NCBI GenBank assembly: GCA_019247865.1
Contig: JAFBAJ010000221.1
Coordinates: 1-7,404, forward strand
Direction of reading: 5' to 3'
Length of the DNA: 7,404 nucleotides
From: Acidobacteriota bacterium
Lineage (GTDB): Bacteria; Acidobacteriota; Blastocatellia; Pyrinomonadales; Pyrinomonadaceae
Part shown: in pieces, positions 1 to 5,915 of the stretch
How positions within the stretch are numbered: position 1 is the stretch's first letter
Layout: every line of letters starts with the position of its first letter
The notes under the pieces: generated by a model
What the model was told of the DNA's origin: nothing
The model's input: only the letters and a program-made list of their open reading frames with translations
The model's database searches: none
Position numbers and translations under genes: made by a program

Positions 1-380
1 GCCTCGACGTTGCTCTCCCAGGTGTAAATTCCATCGTCCTGTCGCTTGACGTTCGTCGTGTCCAATTCCACTCGAACATCCTCAAACAGAGCGAGAGAAA
101 CTTTTCGCGCCGCACGATCTTTACTCTCGGCGGCTAACACCTGAGAACTGAAAAAGTCGAAGTTGACGGTCGCGTATCGCCGCCGGATGACGACCTCGGA
201 TTCCCTGCGAGCCTCGTCGGGCAGCGCCTCGATGCGCTGTGGAGAAGCCGAAATAAAAAGCTCGTCCGGCGGTTGAGACGCGGAACCCACCTTCGCCGGT
301 AACGTGGTGACTGCGATGATCGCTAACACGACCGACACGTGGATGAGGTTGATGGCTCTTGAAGGCTTCATGTTTGACAT
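1..380 (-). CDS. N-terminal part of a secreted protein, possibly a reprolysin-like metallopeptidase propeptide (cut by window edge)
   Basis: This open frame begins at ATG 380 and runs off the left edge, giving about 126 residues with no stop. The start is supported by AAAGGAG seven bases upstream; a second in-frame ATG at 371 is less well placed. Residues 1-34 form a signal peptide: basic start (K5, R8), hydrophobic core about 12-28, and a plausible cleavage after VGSA. The exported part contains YATVNFDFF, then SLALFEDVRVELD, then DDGIYTW. From memory of the family, a 'LF-D-V-x-hydrophobic ... G-Y-x-W' pattern of this kind occurs in N-terminal regions of secreted metallopeptidase-type proteins of Acidobacteriota; no catalytic HExxH lies in the visible part, so that assignment is weak. 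It is preceded by a near-consensus sigma-54 promoter and two palindromes, and lies directly downstream of a sigma-54 activator gene, so it is the probable target of that regulator. That it is a secreted protein is fairly sure; its function is not. Confidence 0.75.
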   Translation of the reverse strand, partial: MSNMKPSRAINLIHVSVVLAIIAVTTLPAKVGSASQPPDELFISASPQRIEALPDEARRESEVVIRRRYATVNFDFFSSQVLAAESKDRAARKVSLALFEDVRVELDTTNVKRQDDGIYTWESNVE

Positions 381-387
381 GGGAACT

Positions 388-394
388 CTCCTTT
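388..394 (-). promoter_or_regulatory. Ribosome-binding site of the edge-truncated secreted protein
   Basis: The minus strand reads AAAGGAG, seven bases before ATG 380. It fixes the start of a gene that is cut by the window edge. Confidence 0.7.
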
Positions 395-445
395 GCAAGC
401 TGCGATGATAGGCTCACGGATTTTCTGTGGAGCCTGCATGCCTGA

Positions 446-463
446 TTGCCATTGCCGTGCCAG
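446..463 (-). promoter_or_regulatory. Sigma-54 (-24/-12) promoter
   Basis: The minus strand reads CTGGCACG-GCAA-TGGCAA. The sigma-54 consensus is YTGGCACG-N4-TTGCWW. The -24 element is perfect, the invariant GG (461-460) and GC (449-448) are ten bases apart as required, and the only mismatch is G for the second T of the -12 element. Transcription would begin near 436, leaving an untranslated leader of about 56 bases before ATG 380, with a good ribosome-binding site in it. The palindromes at 526-562 would then be centred near -97 and -118, a normal distance for enhancer-binding activators. The neighbouring upstream gene encodes such an activator. Confidence 0.8.
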
Positions 464-525
464 CACGCGCGCCGCCTGAAGGGATGGCCCGACCGAAAGC
501 TTTTAAGGAGAGTTGAGAGCGAGGT

Positions 526-562
526 GTGTCACAACTGACACCGCGACTGTCGGGAGTGACAC
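526..562. promoter_or_regulatory. Two tandem palindromes, probable enhancer (UAS) sites for the adjacent sigma-54 activator
   Basis: Site 1 (526-541) is a perfect inverted repeat, GTGTCA-CAAC-TGACAC. Site 2 (547-562) is CTGTCG-GGAG-TGACAC, with the same 4-base spacer and four of six arm positions pairing. The centres (533.5 and 554.5) are 21 bp apart, about two helical turns, so two dimers would bind the same DNA face. The sites start seven bases after the activator stop codon and lie about 97 and 118 bases upstream of the predicted sigma-54 start point. Fis-type helix-turn-helix dimers of this activator family bind such paired palindromes. Site 1 could also form an RNA hairpin, but no T-tract follows, so an intrinsic terminator is less likely. 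Confidence 0.65.
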
Positions 563-568
563 TGCGGC

Positions 569-2494
569 TCAGTTCGATCTATTGTCGAGAGCGGTTCTGA
601 GCTTGAGTGTGCGAATCAGGCGGTGAAGGTTGGCGGGATGTATGCCGAGAAGTTTGGCCGCTTCGGTGTAGTTGCCGTTCGCCTGCTCGATGGCCTTCAG
701 GATGAAGCTCCTCTTCATCTCGTTGACGGCCTCGTGGTAATTGAGCGGAGCCTGTTGCGGATGGCTCGTTTCCAGCAGAGACTCAGGCAGGTCGTCCGGC
801 ATGATCACGTCCGTGTTGCCGAGCACGACGGCGCGCTCGATGGCGTTCTCAAGCTCGCGCACGTTGCCCGGCCAATCGTAAGCGGACAGACAGGCGCGGG
901 CTTCCGTAGAGATTCCGCTGACCAGTCTTTTACACTTCTTGCTGTATTTCGCGGCGAAATAATATGCGAGCAGAGGAATGTCCTCGCGTCGTTCTCTGAG
1001 CGGAGGGAGCGTGAGCGAGATGACGTTGAGGCGATAATAAAGGTCCTGACGAAAAGTTCCGTCCCTGATAGCTTCTTCTAAATCCTTGTTGGTGGCGGCG
1101 ATGACGCGCACATCGACGCTGATGGTGCGTGTGCCTCCGAGACGCTCGAACCGGCGCTCCTGCAGGACGCGCAGCAGCTTCGCCTGCGTGGCAGGCGTCA
1201 GTTCGCCCACCTCGTCCAGAAAGAGCGTCCCGCCGTCCGCGACCTCAAGCTTACCGCGCTTCTGTGCGAAGGCGCTCGTGAAAGCCCCTTTCTCGTGCCC
1301 GAAGAGCTCGCTTTCCAGCAGCCCCTCGGACAACACGGCGCAGTTGATGGCGACGAAAGGCTTGCCGGCGCGCTCGCTGTTGGTGTGAACAGCGTGCGCC
1401 GCCAGCTCTTTGCCCGTCCCGCTCTCGCCGCGAATCAGCAGGGTCGAATCCGCCGGTGCGATTCTTTCGATGAACCGGTAGACCTCGCGCATGCGCGGGC
1501 TTTCGCCGATCATGTTGTGTTCGAGATTGACTTCCTGATGCAGCCGCACGTTCTCGCTCTGAAGCCACTCGACGTGCTGTGCGTTCTCGATGGCGACGGA
1601 AGCGACGGAGCCGACAGCCGTCAGCAGCTGGAGATGGCTTTCGTCGAACTGTGTCGCAGGATTACCAGTGTCAAGATAGATGAGCCCGGCCACGCGCTCC
1701 CTGATAGTGAGCGGTACGGAGAGCAGTGAATGAACCTCGGAGGCGCGCAGGCTCTCGGCGCGATTGAAAGAGCTATCTTCGATGACGTTGTGACACAGCA
1801 CCGCCACGCCCTCGCGCATCACCTGCTCGGCCACCGTCCGGCTGATGCGAATCGGCTCTGCGGTCGCGCCCCGGCTCTGCACACCAAACGCCGCCAGCAA
1901 CTCTTCCGAGTTCTCACGGACGAGTAGTACCGCCGCGCGCTCGGCCGGGATAGCCTCCAGAACGATCTCCAGCAGCCGGCGTCCGAGCGGCTCTAATTGA
2001 CGAATCGAGCTTAACGCGAGGCTGATGTTCAGCAGCGCGTTTAAGTCACGAGCCAACTGTGCCGTCGGCTGTCGAGCGGCCACGCCGTCGCCCGGCTTTA
2101 AGTAGAGCGCATCCTTCCTCTCAAGACGGATGGTCGAGACGGCTGCGGGGCCGTCTTCGCTCAACTCGACCGGGCTGTGAGCGGCGGCGCTCTCAATTTC
2201 ATCACTGAGAAAAAGGAAGAGCGCCCTTCCGAACGCCACCTGGTCGCCGTGCTTGAGAGGCTGCTCTCCGACCGGCACTCCGTTGACGAACGTGCCGTTG
2301 AAGCTCTCCAGATCAATTATCCTGAAGCCCTCGACCGCTCTTCTGATAAGGCAATGTTGCCTTGAGACGGAGTGATCGGTGATGCAAAGCTGGTTGGACG
2401 CGTCACGGCCGATTGTCACTTCGTCCCCGCTCAGGGCGAACGTCGTCCCCTCAAGCGTGCCTGAAATAGCGATCAGTCTTGGCTTCATAGACAT
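569..2494 (-). CDS. Sigma-54-dependent transcriptional activator with FHA, GAF, AAA+ and Fis-type HTH domains
   Basis: This 641-residue enhancer-binding protein would remodel RNA polymerase-sigma-54 by ATP hydrolysis. Residues about 5-98 are an FHA domain, a phosphothreonine-peptide reader, with GR 29-30, SxxRQH 42-47 and NGT 66-68 all present. Residues about 150-305 look like a GAF sensory domain. The AAA+ domain (about 326-555) has Walker A GESGTGKE 356-363, Walker B TLFLDE 423-428, sensor I ATN 467-469, the LYYRLN arginine-finger region 485-490 and WPGNVREL 541-548. The sigma-54-contacting loop is GAFTSA (403-408), not the usual GAFTGA. Residues about 590-632 form a Fis-type helix-turn-helix. 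No receiver domain is present, so control is probably by a Ser/Thr kinase through FHA and by a ligand or partner through GAF. ATG 2494 and ATG 2488 are both possible starts and neither has a strong ribosome-binding site. The gene follows mlaD after 222 bases. Palindromes and a sigma-54 promoter lie just beyond its stop, so it probably controls the next gene. Confidence 0.95.
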   Translation of the reverse strand: MSMKPRLIAISGTLEGTTFALSGDEVTIGRDASNQLCITDHSVSRQHCLIRRAVEGFRIIDLESFNGTFVNGVPVGEQPLKHGDQVAFGRALFLFLSDEIESAAAHSPVELSEDGPAAVSTIRLERKDALYLKPGDGVAARQPTAQLARDLNALLNISLALSSIRQLEPLGRRLLEIVLEAIPAERAAVLLVRENSEELLAAFGVQSRGATAEPIRISRTVAEQVMREGVAVLCHNVIEDSSFNRAESLRASEVHSLLSVPLTIRERVAGLIYLDTGNPATQFDESHLQLLTAVGSVASVAIENAQHVEWLQSENVRLHQEVNLEHNMIGESPRMREVYRFIERIAPADSTLLIRGESGTGKELAAHAVHTNSERAGKPFVAINCAVLSEGLLESELFGHEKGAFTSAFAQKRGKLEVADGGTLFLDEVGELTPATQAKLLRVLQERRFERLGGTRTISVDVRVIAATNKDLEEAIRDGTFRQDLYYRLNVISLTLPPLRERREDIPLLAYYFAAKYSKKCKRLVSGISTEARACLSAYDWPGNVRELENAIERAVVLGNTDVIMPDDLPESLLETSHPQQAPLNYHEAVNEMKRSFILKAIEQANGNYTEAAKLLGIHPANLHRLIRTLKLRTALDNRSN

Positions 2495-2716
2495 AGCCGT
2501 CAGAAAGTTCAGGGAGGCTTTCAGTCAGACGAACTTTGCCGGGAGCTAACTCCAAAGGGCACAACTTAATTTTCCACGGACAGCCGGTGTTTATGAATAA
2601 TAAAGTTAGGAGCTAGTCTAGAACAGCTTGATGCGTCTCGACGATTTTCCTGATTAAGGCCGCTAACTTTGCGGCTTTTCGGGCAATAAAGTTCATCCCT
2701 AATAGCCGGAAGCTCA
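2495..2716. other. Intergenic region upstream of the sigma-54 activator gene
   Basis: This 222-base gap is clearly richer in A+T than its flanks. It presumably contains the activator promoter, but I see no convincing -35/-10 pair and no -24/-12 element on the minus strand. It contains a GGAG-CTAA-CTCC mini-hairpin (about 2542-2553), the stem-loop at 2656-2679, and several related words of the type AACTTTATT or AAAGTTAG whose role is unclear. I see no open frame with a credible start. Confidence 0.5.
2656..2679 (+). terminator. Short GC stem-loop with T-tract on the plus strand
   Basis: GCCGC (2659-2663) and GCGGC (2671-2675) enclose a 7-base loop. The stem is extended by one G-T and two A-T pairs, and TTTT follows on the plus strand. 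It lies about 40 bases beyond the mlaD stop. Read on the minus strand, the direction of the genes, only CTTAATC follows the stem, so it would be a poor intrinsic terminator for mlaD. It may instead block antisense transcription into mlaD's neighbour, or simply act as a 3'-end hairpin. Confidence 0.35.
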
Positions 2717-3868
2717 TCAGAACAGCTCGAACTTGACGGTCAGGTATTTCTTGGGGTTCTGGCGGAAGTCGTAGATGAGTTTGACGCCTTCGCTGGAAAG
2801 TTGGTTGACGTTGTTGTAGAGCTGGTCGTCTGTCAGGAGCTTGCCGACGGTGCCTTCGCCGCGTTGGGCGCTGGAGACGACGTTGTCGATGCGTTCGGCG
2901 GCGGTGTTGAAGCGTGCGATGGCGGCGCGTGCGTCGTTGTAGATGGCTTCGTCGGTGATGAGCTTGCCGGCGGTGCCTTTGCCGGCGCGGATGTCGCCGA
3001 CGATGAGGCTGATTTTGTCGGCCGTCTCGCTGAGCCGGGAGATGGTCGAGCGCGCGTCGTTGTAGAGCGCGTCGTCCGTGAAGAGCTTGCCCGCCGTGCC
3101 GCGTCCCGCGCGGAGGTCTTTCGAGATGGCCTGCAACTGCTGGACTGTGTCGTTGAGATTGTCGTAGAGCGCCGGGTCGTTGACGAACTTGCCCGCGGAG
3201 CCCTGTCCGGACCGGACCTGACGAATGACATCCTGCGTGTCGCGGATCGTGGCGTTCAGATTATTGTAGAGCGCTTCGTCGTTGACGATGCGTCCCAGGG
3301 TGCCCTGTCCTTCGTTGATCTTCTTGGTGATCTCATTGACCTGATCCGAGATTTTCGAGAGCCGCTGGACGAGGTCGTTGCCGGAAGTGGCGAGGTCTGT
3401 GAAGGAGTTGGCCGAAGTGGTCGAGAGCGTGTAGCCTTCGGGCACGGGCGTGCTGGCCGAAGTGCCAGGCGTGATGTTGATGATCTTCTCATCGCCGAGC
3501 AGCCCCGGCGCGGTCAACTGCGCGACGGAGTCCTGACGAATCCGGTCGCTCGCACGCTTGCCGTCAATCGTGCCGTCAATCGAGAGACGCGCCTCCACCT
3601 TAGGCGCTTTCGGATCGTCCGTCGGCGGCGGCGGCAGCAGCACGACCTCCTCCACTTTGCCGACACGCACGCCAGCCAGCCGGACTTCCGAGCCCGCGCG
3701 CAGGCCGTCCGCCGTGCCGAACTGCGCTTTGAGATGGAGCTTGCGCGCGAACGGATTGATGTCGCCCGTCGCATTCAGAATGAGAAAGATCAGAACGGCG
3801 ATGGAGATCAGCACGAGCAGGCCGACGCGCAATTCGCTGACGCCGATGGTTTTTCTGGCTGGAGGCAT
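2717..3868 (-). CDS. mlaD: MlaD-like MCE-domain protein of a lipid/phospholipid ABC transporter
   Basis: This 383-residue protein would be the membrane-anchored, periplasmic substrate-binding part of an Mla-type lipid transporter. Residues 13-33 are one transmembrane helix with a short cytoplasmic N-terminus. Residues about 44-136 form the MCE domain, with GLRAGSEVRLAGVRVGKV (55-72) and APGLLGDEKIINI (120-132) as the recognisable blocks. A proline-rich insert (LPPPPTDDP, 78-86) sits in the domain. Residues about 140-355 are helical and carry five GxGTxGKL...LYN repeats. The chain ends in NPKKYLTVKFELF. It is longer than E. coli MlaD (about 180 residues) because of this repeat tail, which is common in MCE proteins of other phyla. 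It follows mlaF after a 97-base gap made of heptanucleotide repeats. An in-frame TGA five codons upstream rules out a longer start. No clear ribosome-binding site precedes ATG 3868. Confidence 0.92.
   Translation of the reverse strand: MPPARKTIGVSELRVGLLVLISIAVLIFLILNATGDINPFARKLHLKAQFGTADGLRAGSEVRLAGVRVGKVEEVVLLPPPPTDDPKAPKVEARLSIDGTIDGKRASDRIRQDSVAQLTAPGLLGDEKIINITPGTSASTPVPEGYTLSTTSANSFTDLATSGNDLVQRLSKISDQVNEITKKINEGQGTLGRIVNDEALYNNLNATIRDTQDVIRQVRSGQGSAGKFVNDPALYDNLNDTVQQLQAISKDLRAGRGTAGKLFTDDALYNDARSTISRLSETADKISLIVGDIRAGKGTAGKLITDEAIYNDARAAIARFNTAAERIDNVVSSAQRGEGTVGKLLTDDQLYNNVNQLSSEGVKLIYDFRQNPKKYLTVKFELF
2813..3310 (-). repeat. Five-copy internal repeat encoding GxGTxGKL-x-D-x-LYN motifs in mlaD
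   Basis: The motif begins at residues 187, 221, 255, 296 and 337, giving spacings of 34, 34, 41 and 41 residues. At DNA level the five copies share a block of about 42 bases, beginning on the plus strand with GTTGTAGA or a close variant at 2813, 2936, 3059, 3161 and 3263 (spacings 123, 123, 102 and 102 bases). The stretches between motifs are rich in heptad-like hydrophobic patterns (for example TADKISLIVGDIRAG), suggesting a segmented coiled coil or helical needle below the MCE ring. The 7-residue difference equals one heptad. This internal repetition also keeps the complementary strand open, creating a spurious long antisense frame. Confidence 0.85.
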
Positions 3869-3870
3869 AA

Positions 3871-3961
3871 GACTCAGGGCTCAGAATCCAGAATCCAGAA
3901 ACCAGAAGAAGACTCCGTGCCTTTCCTTCTGACTTCTGACTTCTGACTTCCGGCTTCTCCT
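3871..3961. repeat. Heptanucleotide tandem repeat tract between mlaF and mlaD
   Basis: On the plus strand, 3871-3905 holds five heptads of the form NNNYCAG (GACTCAG, GGCTCAG, AATCCAG twice, AAACCAG). Positions 3927-3954 hold TTCTGAC three times and then TTCCGGC. The 21 bases between the arrays equal three heptads, so both arrays share one phase and the tract spans 13 heptads. It resembles the short tandemly repeated repetitive (STRR) heptamers described in cyanobacteria; I recall similar tracts between genes in some Acidobacteriota. It occupies almost the entire mlaF-mlaD gap. The minus-strand AAAAAGGAG just after the mlaF stop is thereby left about 90 bases from the mlaD start. Confidence 0.8.
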
Positions 3962-3964
3962 TTT

Positions 3965-4882
3965 TTAGTGTCCCCGTAAGAACTTGTGTATGTACGGGTC
4001 TTCAGACTTGGTCAAAGTCTCGTCCGTGCCGCTAAAGATGATCTGGCCCTCGCGCATCATCAGGACTTTGGTGTTTATCAGGCACAGCCGCTCGCCCTCT
4101 GTCTCGAAGATGACCTCGCCCTCGTCGTTGACGACGGCGTACTCCGAAGAGAGATATTCAAGATTGTTCATCTCGTGCGTGACGAAAATGGAAGAGACGT
4201 CCTCCAGATCGCGTAGCTTCATCGCGAGCTCGCAGATGGTGCGTGCGGTCGGCGGGTCGAGCCCGGCGGTCGGCTCGTCGAACATCACAATCTTAGGGTC
4301 GCCGACGAGCGCGCGGGCGATGCCGACGCGCCGCCGCATACCGCCCGAAAGCTCAATCGGCATCTTGTCGATCGCGTCCTCCAGGTTGACGAAGCGCAGC
4401 ATCCGGCGCACCTCCGGCTCGACCTCTTCTTCGGGCACGCCCTGCTCGTGCAGCTTGAAAGCCACGTTGTCATAGACCGAAAGCGAGTCGAAGAGCGCGC
4501 CTTCCTGAAAGATCATCCCGATCTTCTTGCGCACGCGCATCATCTCATCCTCGCCGTAATTCGTGATGTCTTCGCCGTCCACGAGGATCTGACCGGAATC
4601 AGGTTTGAGCAGGCCGAGCACCAGCTTGATGGTCGTGGACTTGCCGCAGCCGGAGCCGCCGAGAATGATCTTCGTCTCGCCCTTCATGACCTTGAAGCTC
4701 AGTCCGTCGAGCACTACGCGGTCGTCGAAGGCGAGACGCACCTCGCGGAACTCGATCGCCGGAATAGCTCGCGCGGCATCGTCCACCTCCGCAAAGGTCG
4801 ATTCGGCGGCTTCTTCGCTGACCTCGCCGCCTGGAGCGGCCGGCGTCTCCGAGTTATGTATCAGGTAATCGTTCAGAGCCAT
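3965..4882 (-). CDS. mlaF: MlaF-like ATPase of a lipid/phospholipid ABC transporter
   Basis: This 305-residue ABC ATPase would power the MlaE permease at the cytoplasmic face of the inner membrane. All motifs are intact: Walker A GGSGCGKS 75-82, Q-loop Q126 in [12 protein letters not shown] (a typical MlaF context), signature LSGGM 178-182, Walker B IVMFDE 198-203, D-loop GLDP 207-210, and switch histidine H236 in VTHEMN. The C-terminus [11 protein letters not shown] matches the end of MlaF proteins. Two additions are visible. The first 40 residues are an acidic, low-complexity extension before the ABC fold. Residues about 246-272, after the H-loop, form an extra segment containing [16 protein letters not shown]. 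The start at ATG 4882 was chosen because the ABC fold begins shortly after it; a longer frame to 5056 would overlap mlaE. The start lies 23 bases after the mlaE stop, with only a weak ribosome-binding sequence and a T7 run before it. Confidence 0.95.
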   Translation of the reverse strand: MALNDYLIHNSETPAAPGGEVSEEAAESTFAEVDDAARAIPAIEFREVRLAFDDRVVLDGLSFKVMKGETKIILGGSGCGKSTTIKLVLGLLKPDSGQILVDGEDITNYGEDEMMRVRKKIGMIFQEGALFDSLSVYDNVAFKLHEQGVPEEEVEPEVRRMLRFVNLEDAIDKMPIELSGGMRRRVGIARALVGDPKIVMFDEPTAGLDPPTARTICELAMKLRDLEDVSSIFVTHEMNNLEYLSSEYAVVNDEGEVIFETEGERLCLINTKVLMMREGQIIFSGTDETLTKSEDPYIHKFLRGH

Positions 4883-4905
4883 AAAAAAAAGGTGTCGCCT
4901 GAGAT

Positions 4906-5676
4906 TTACGCGCCCGGCATGCCGAGCAGATATTGCAGCGCGCGCGCCAGGAAAAAGTCTGTGATGATAACCACGATCGAACCCGTCACGACCGCGCGCG
5001 TCGTCGAGCGTCCGACTCCAACCGTCCCGCCCTCCGTGCTCAAACCCTTGTAGCACGCGATAGTCCCGATGATTACCGCGAAGACAATCGGCTTGATGAT
5101 GCCACCGATAATATCATCAGTCGTGATGCCGTCGCGCACGGAAGTCAGAAAAGTTCCGGACGACATGCCGAAGAGCCCCGTCGCCGTCAACCATCCGCCG
5201 CCGATGCCCAGCACATCGGCCACCACCGTCAGGAGCGGCAGGGTGATGACCAGCGCCACAATGCGCGGCGCGACGAGCTTGCGCACGGGGTCCGTGCCGA
5301 GAGCGCGCATGGCGTCTATCTGCTGCGAAACGGTCATCGAGCCGAGCTCCGCCGAGATGGCCGAGCCGACGCGGCCCGTAATCATCAGCGCCGTCAGCAC
5401 CGGCCCCAGCTCGCGGATCAGGGAGATCGCCACCAGATAGCCGGTCCGCGATTGCGCGCCGTAAGAGGCCAGCGTCGGATAGGTCTGGAGCGTCAGCACT
5501 GCGCCCGTGAAAAATCCGGTCAGCAGAATGATGGTCAAAGAGCCGACACCGATGGTGTCCATCTGCGCGATGGTTTCGGGGACGTACCTGGGACGCTTGA
5601 ACAGCCCGCGTGCGGCTTTCGCCGCCAGCAAAGTCGTCTCCTGCAACTCAAGCAGACCACGTATGAAAAAGTTCAT
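4906..5676 (-). CDS. mlaE: MlaE-like permease of a lipid/phospholipid ABC transporter
   Basis: This 256-residue integral membrane protein matches the MlaE family in length (E. coli MlaE is 260). The family signature is clear at residues 88-123, with [23 protein letters not shown] and SQQIDAM. Hydrophobic segments lie at about 43-65, 80-100, 138-162, 194-210 and 228-248. The C-terminal [20 protein letters not shown] block is also typical. It would form the membrane dimer that passes lipid between the inner membrane and the MCE ring, powered by the product of the next gene. The frame is open up to TTG 5778, adding 34 residues, but ATG 5676 gives the normal family start ([11 protein letters not shown]) and a putative promoter lies at 5768-5797. 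No strong ribosome-binding site precedes 5676. It is the first gene of the mlaE-mlaF-mlaD set. Confidence 0.92.
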   Translation of the reverse strand: MNFFIRGLLELQETTLLAAKAARGLFKRPRYVPETIAQMDTIGVGSLTIILLTGFFTGAVLTLQTYPTLASYGAQSRTGYLVAISLIRELGPVLTALMITGRVGSAISAELGSMTVSQQIDAMRALGTDPVRKLVAPRIVALVITLPLLTVVADVLGIGGGWLTATGLFGMSSGTFLTSVRDGITTDDIIGGIIKPIVFAVIIGTIACYKGLSTEGGTVGVGRSTTRAVVTGSIVVIITDFFLARALQYLLGMPGA

Positions 5677-5767
5677 TCGAGAATGTAGAAGAGAAACAGG
5701 AGACGCCGGAACGCGCCCTCCCCTGAAATCCCAATCGTATCCGCGCAGGACTGTAAACGAGCGGTCT

Positions 5768-5797
5768 ATGATGCGCAAATTATGTGGAAGGCGTCAA
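5768..5797 (-). promoter_or_regulatory. Possible sigma-70-type promoter of the mla operon
   Basis: The minus strand has TTGACG (5797-5792) and CATCAT (5773-5768) with an 18-base spacer. This matches five of six and four of six positions of the sigma-70 consensus. Transcription would start near 5761, downstream of the alternative TTG 5778, which supports ATG 5676 as the mlaE start. The match is modest and could be chance. Confidence 0.35.
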
Positions 5798-5807
5798 GCT
5801 GTAAATT

Positions 5808-5819
5808 TGTACAGGTACA
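5808..5819. promoter_or_regulatory. 12-bp palindrome just upstream of the putative mla promoter
   Basis: TGTAC-AG-GTACA is an inverted repeat with a 2-base centre, placed about 11 bases upstream of the putative -35 element. It also sits inside a looser palindrome bounded by CTGTA (5800-5804) and TACAG (5826-5830). It could be an activator operator, or only part of the adjacent repeat element. Confidence 0.3.
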
Positions 5820-5890
5820 GATTTATACAGATAAGCGCGGATAAAGACAATCTGATTTATCTTTACCCGCGCTTATCGGCGCAAATCTGT
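5817..5890. repeat. Large imperfect palindrome downstream of the ECF sigma operon
   Basis: The inner arms 5830-5847 and 5860-5877 pair at 17 of 18 positions (only A5840s region versus C mismatched, in GCGGATAAAG against CTTTACCCGC) around a 12-base loop. The outer arms ACAGATTT (5817-5824) and AAATCTGT (5883-5890) pair perfectly, separated from the inner stem by a symmetrical 5-base internal loop. Total span is 74 bases with 31-base arms. It starts 26 bases beyond the stop of the LTxxQ gene and could stabilise or terminate that transcript, though no T-tract follows. Alternatively it may be one copy of a dispersed REP/MITE-like element; one copy cannot decide this. Confidence 0.75.
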
Positions 5891-5915
5891 GGCCGGTTTA
5901 TGTTGGAAGATTTCT

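Noticed and set aside
121..417. A 98-codon minus-strand frame starting at 417
   Set aside because: It overlaps the signal-peptide gene in another frame, has no ribosome-binding site and encodes a His/Arg-rich low-complexity chain. The frame starting at ATG 380 has a good site and a proper signal peptide.
513..629. Small plus-strand frame from TTG 513 preceded by AAGGAG
   Set aside because: The purine-rich site is too close to the TTG, the product of about 37 residues has no recognisable feature, and the stretch is better explained as enhancer sites plus the end of the activator gene.
623..1081. Plus-strand frame of 152 codons opposite the activator gene
   Set aside because: It lies entirely antisense to the AAA+/Fis coding region, which has every expected motif, and its product has no recognisable domain.
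2801..3946. A 381-codon open frame on the plus strand opposite mlaD
   Set aside because: Its product is dominated by Val, Asp, Ala and Arg, has no recognisable domain, and mirrors the internal repeats of mlaD. The minus-strand frame is a clear MCE protein, so this is an antisense shadow kept open by GC-rich repetitive codons.
3871..3961. Reading the heptad tract as a CRISPR array or iteron origin
   Set aside because: The unit is only 7 bases with no spacers, so it is not CRISPR. There is no DnaA-box cluster or replication gene nearby to suggest an origin.
4883..5056. Upstream extension of the mlaF frame to 5056
   Set aside because: The extra 58 residues overlap the mlaE coding region in another frame and do not resemble an MlaF N-terminus. 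ATG 4882 gives a sensible protein.
5677..5778. Extension of mlaE to the TTG at 5778
   Set aside because: The added 34 residues are not typical of MlaE, a putative -10 element lies inside, and ATG 5676 gives the usual family length.
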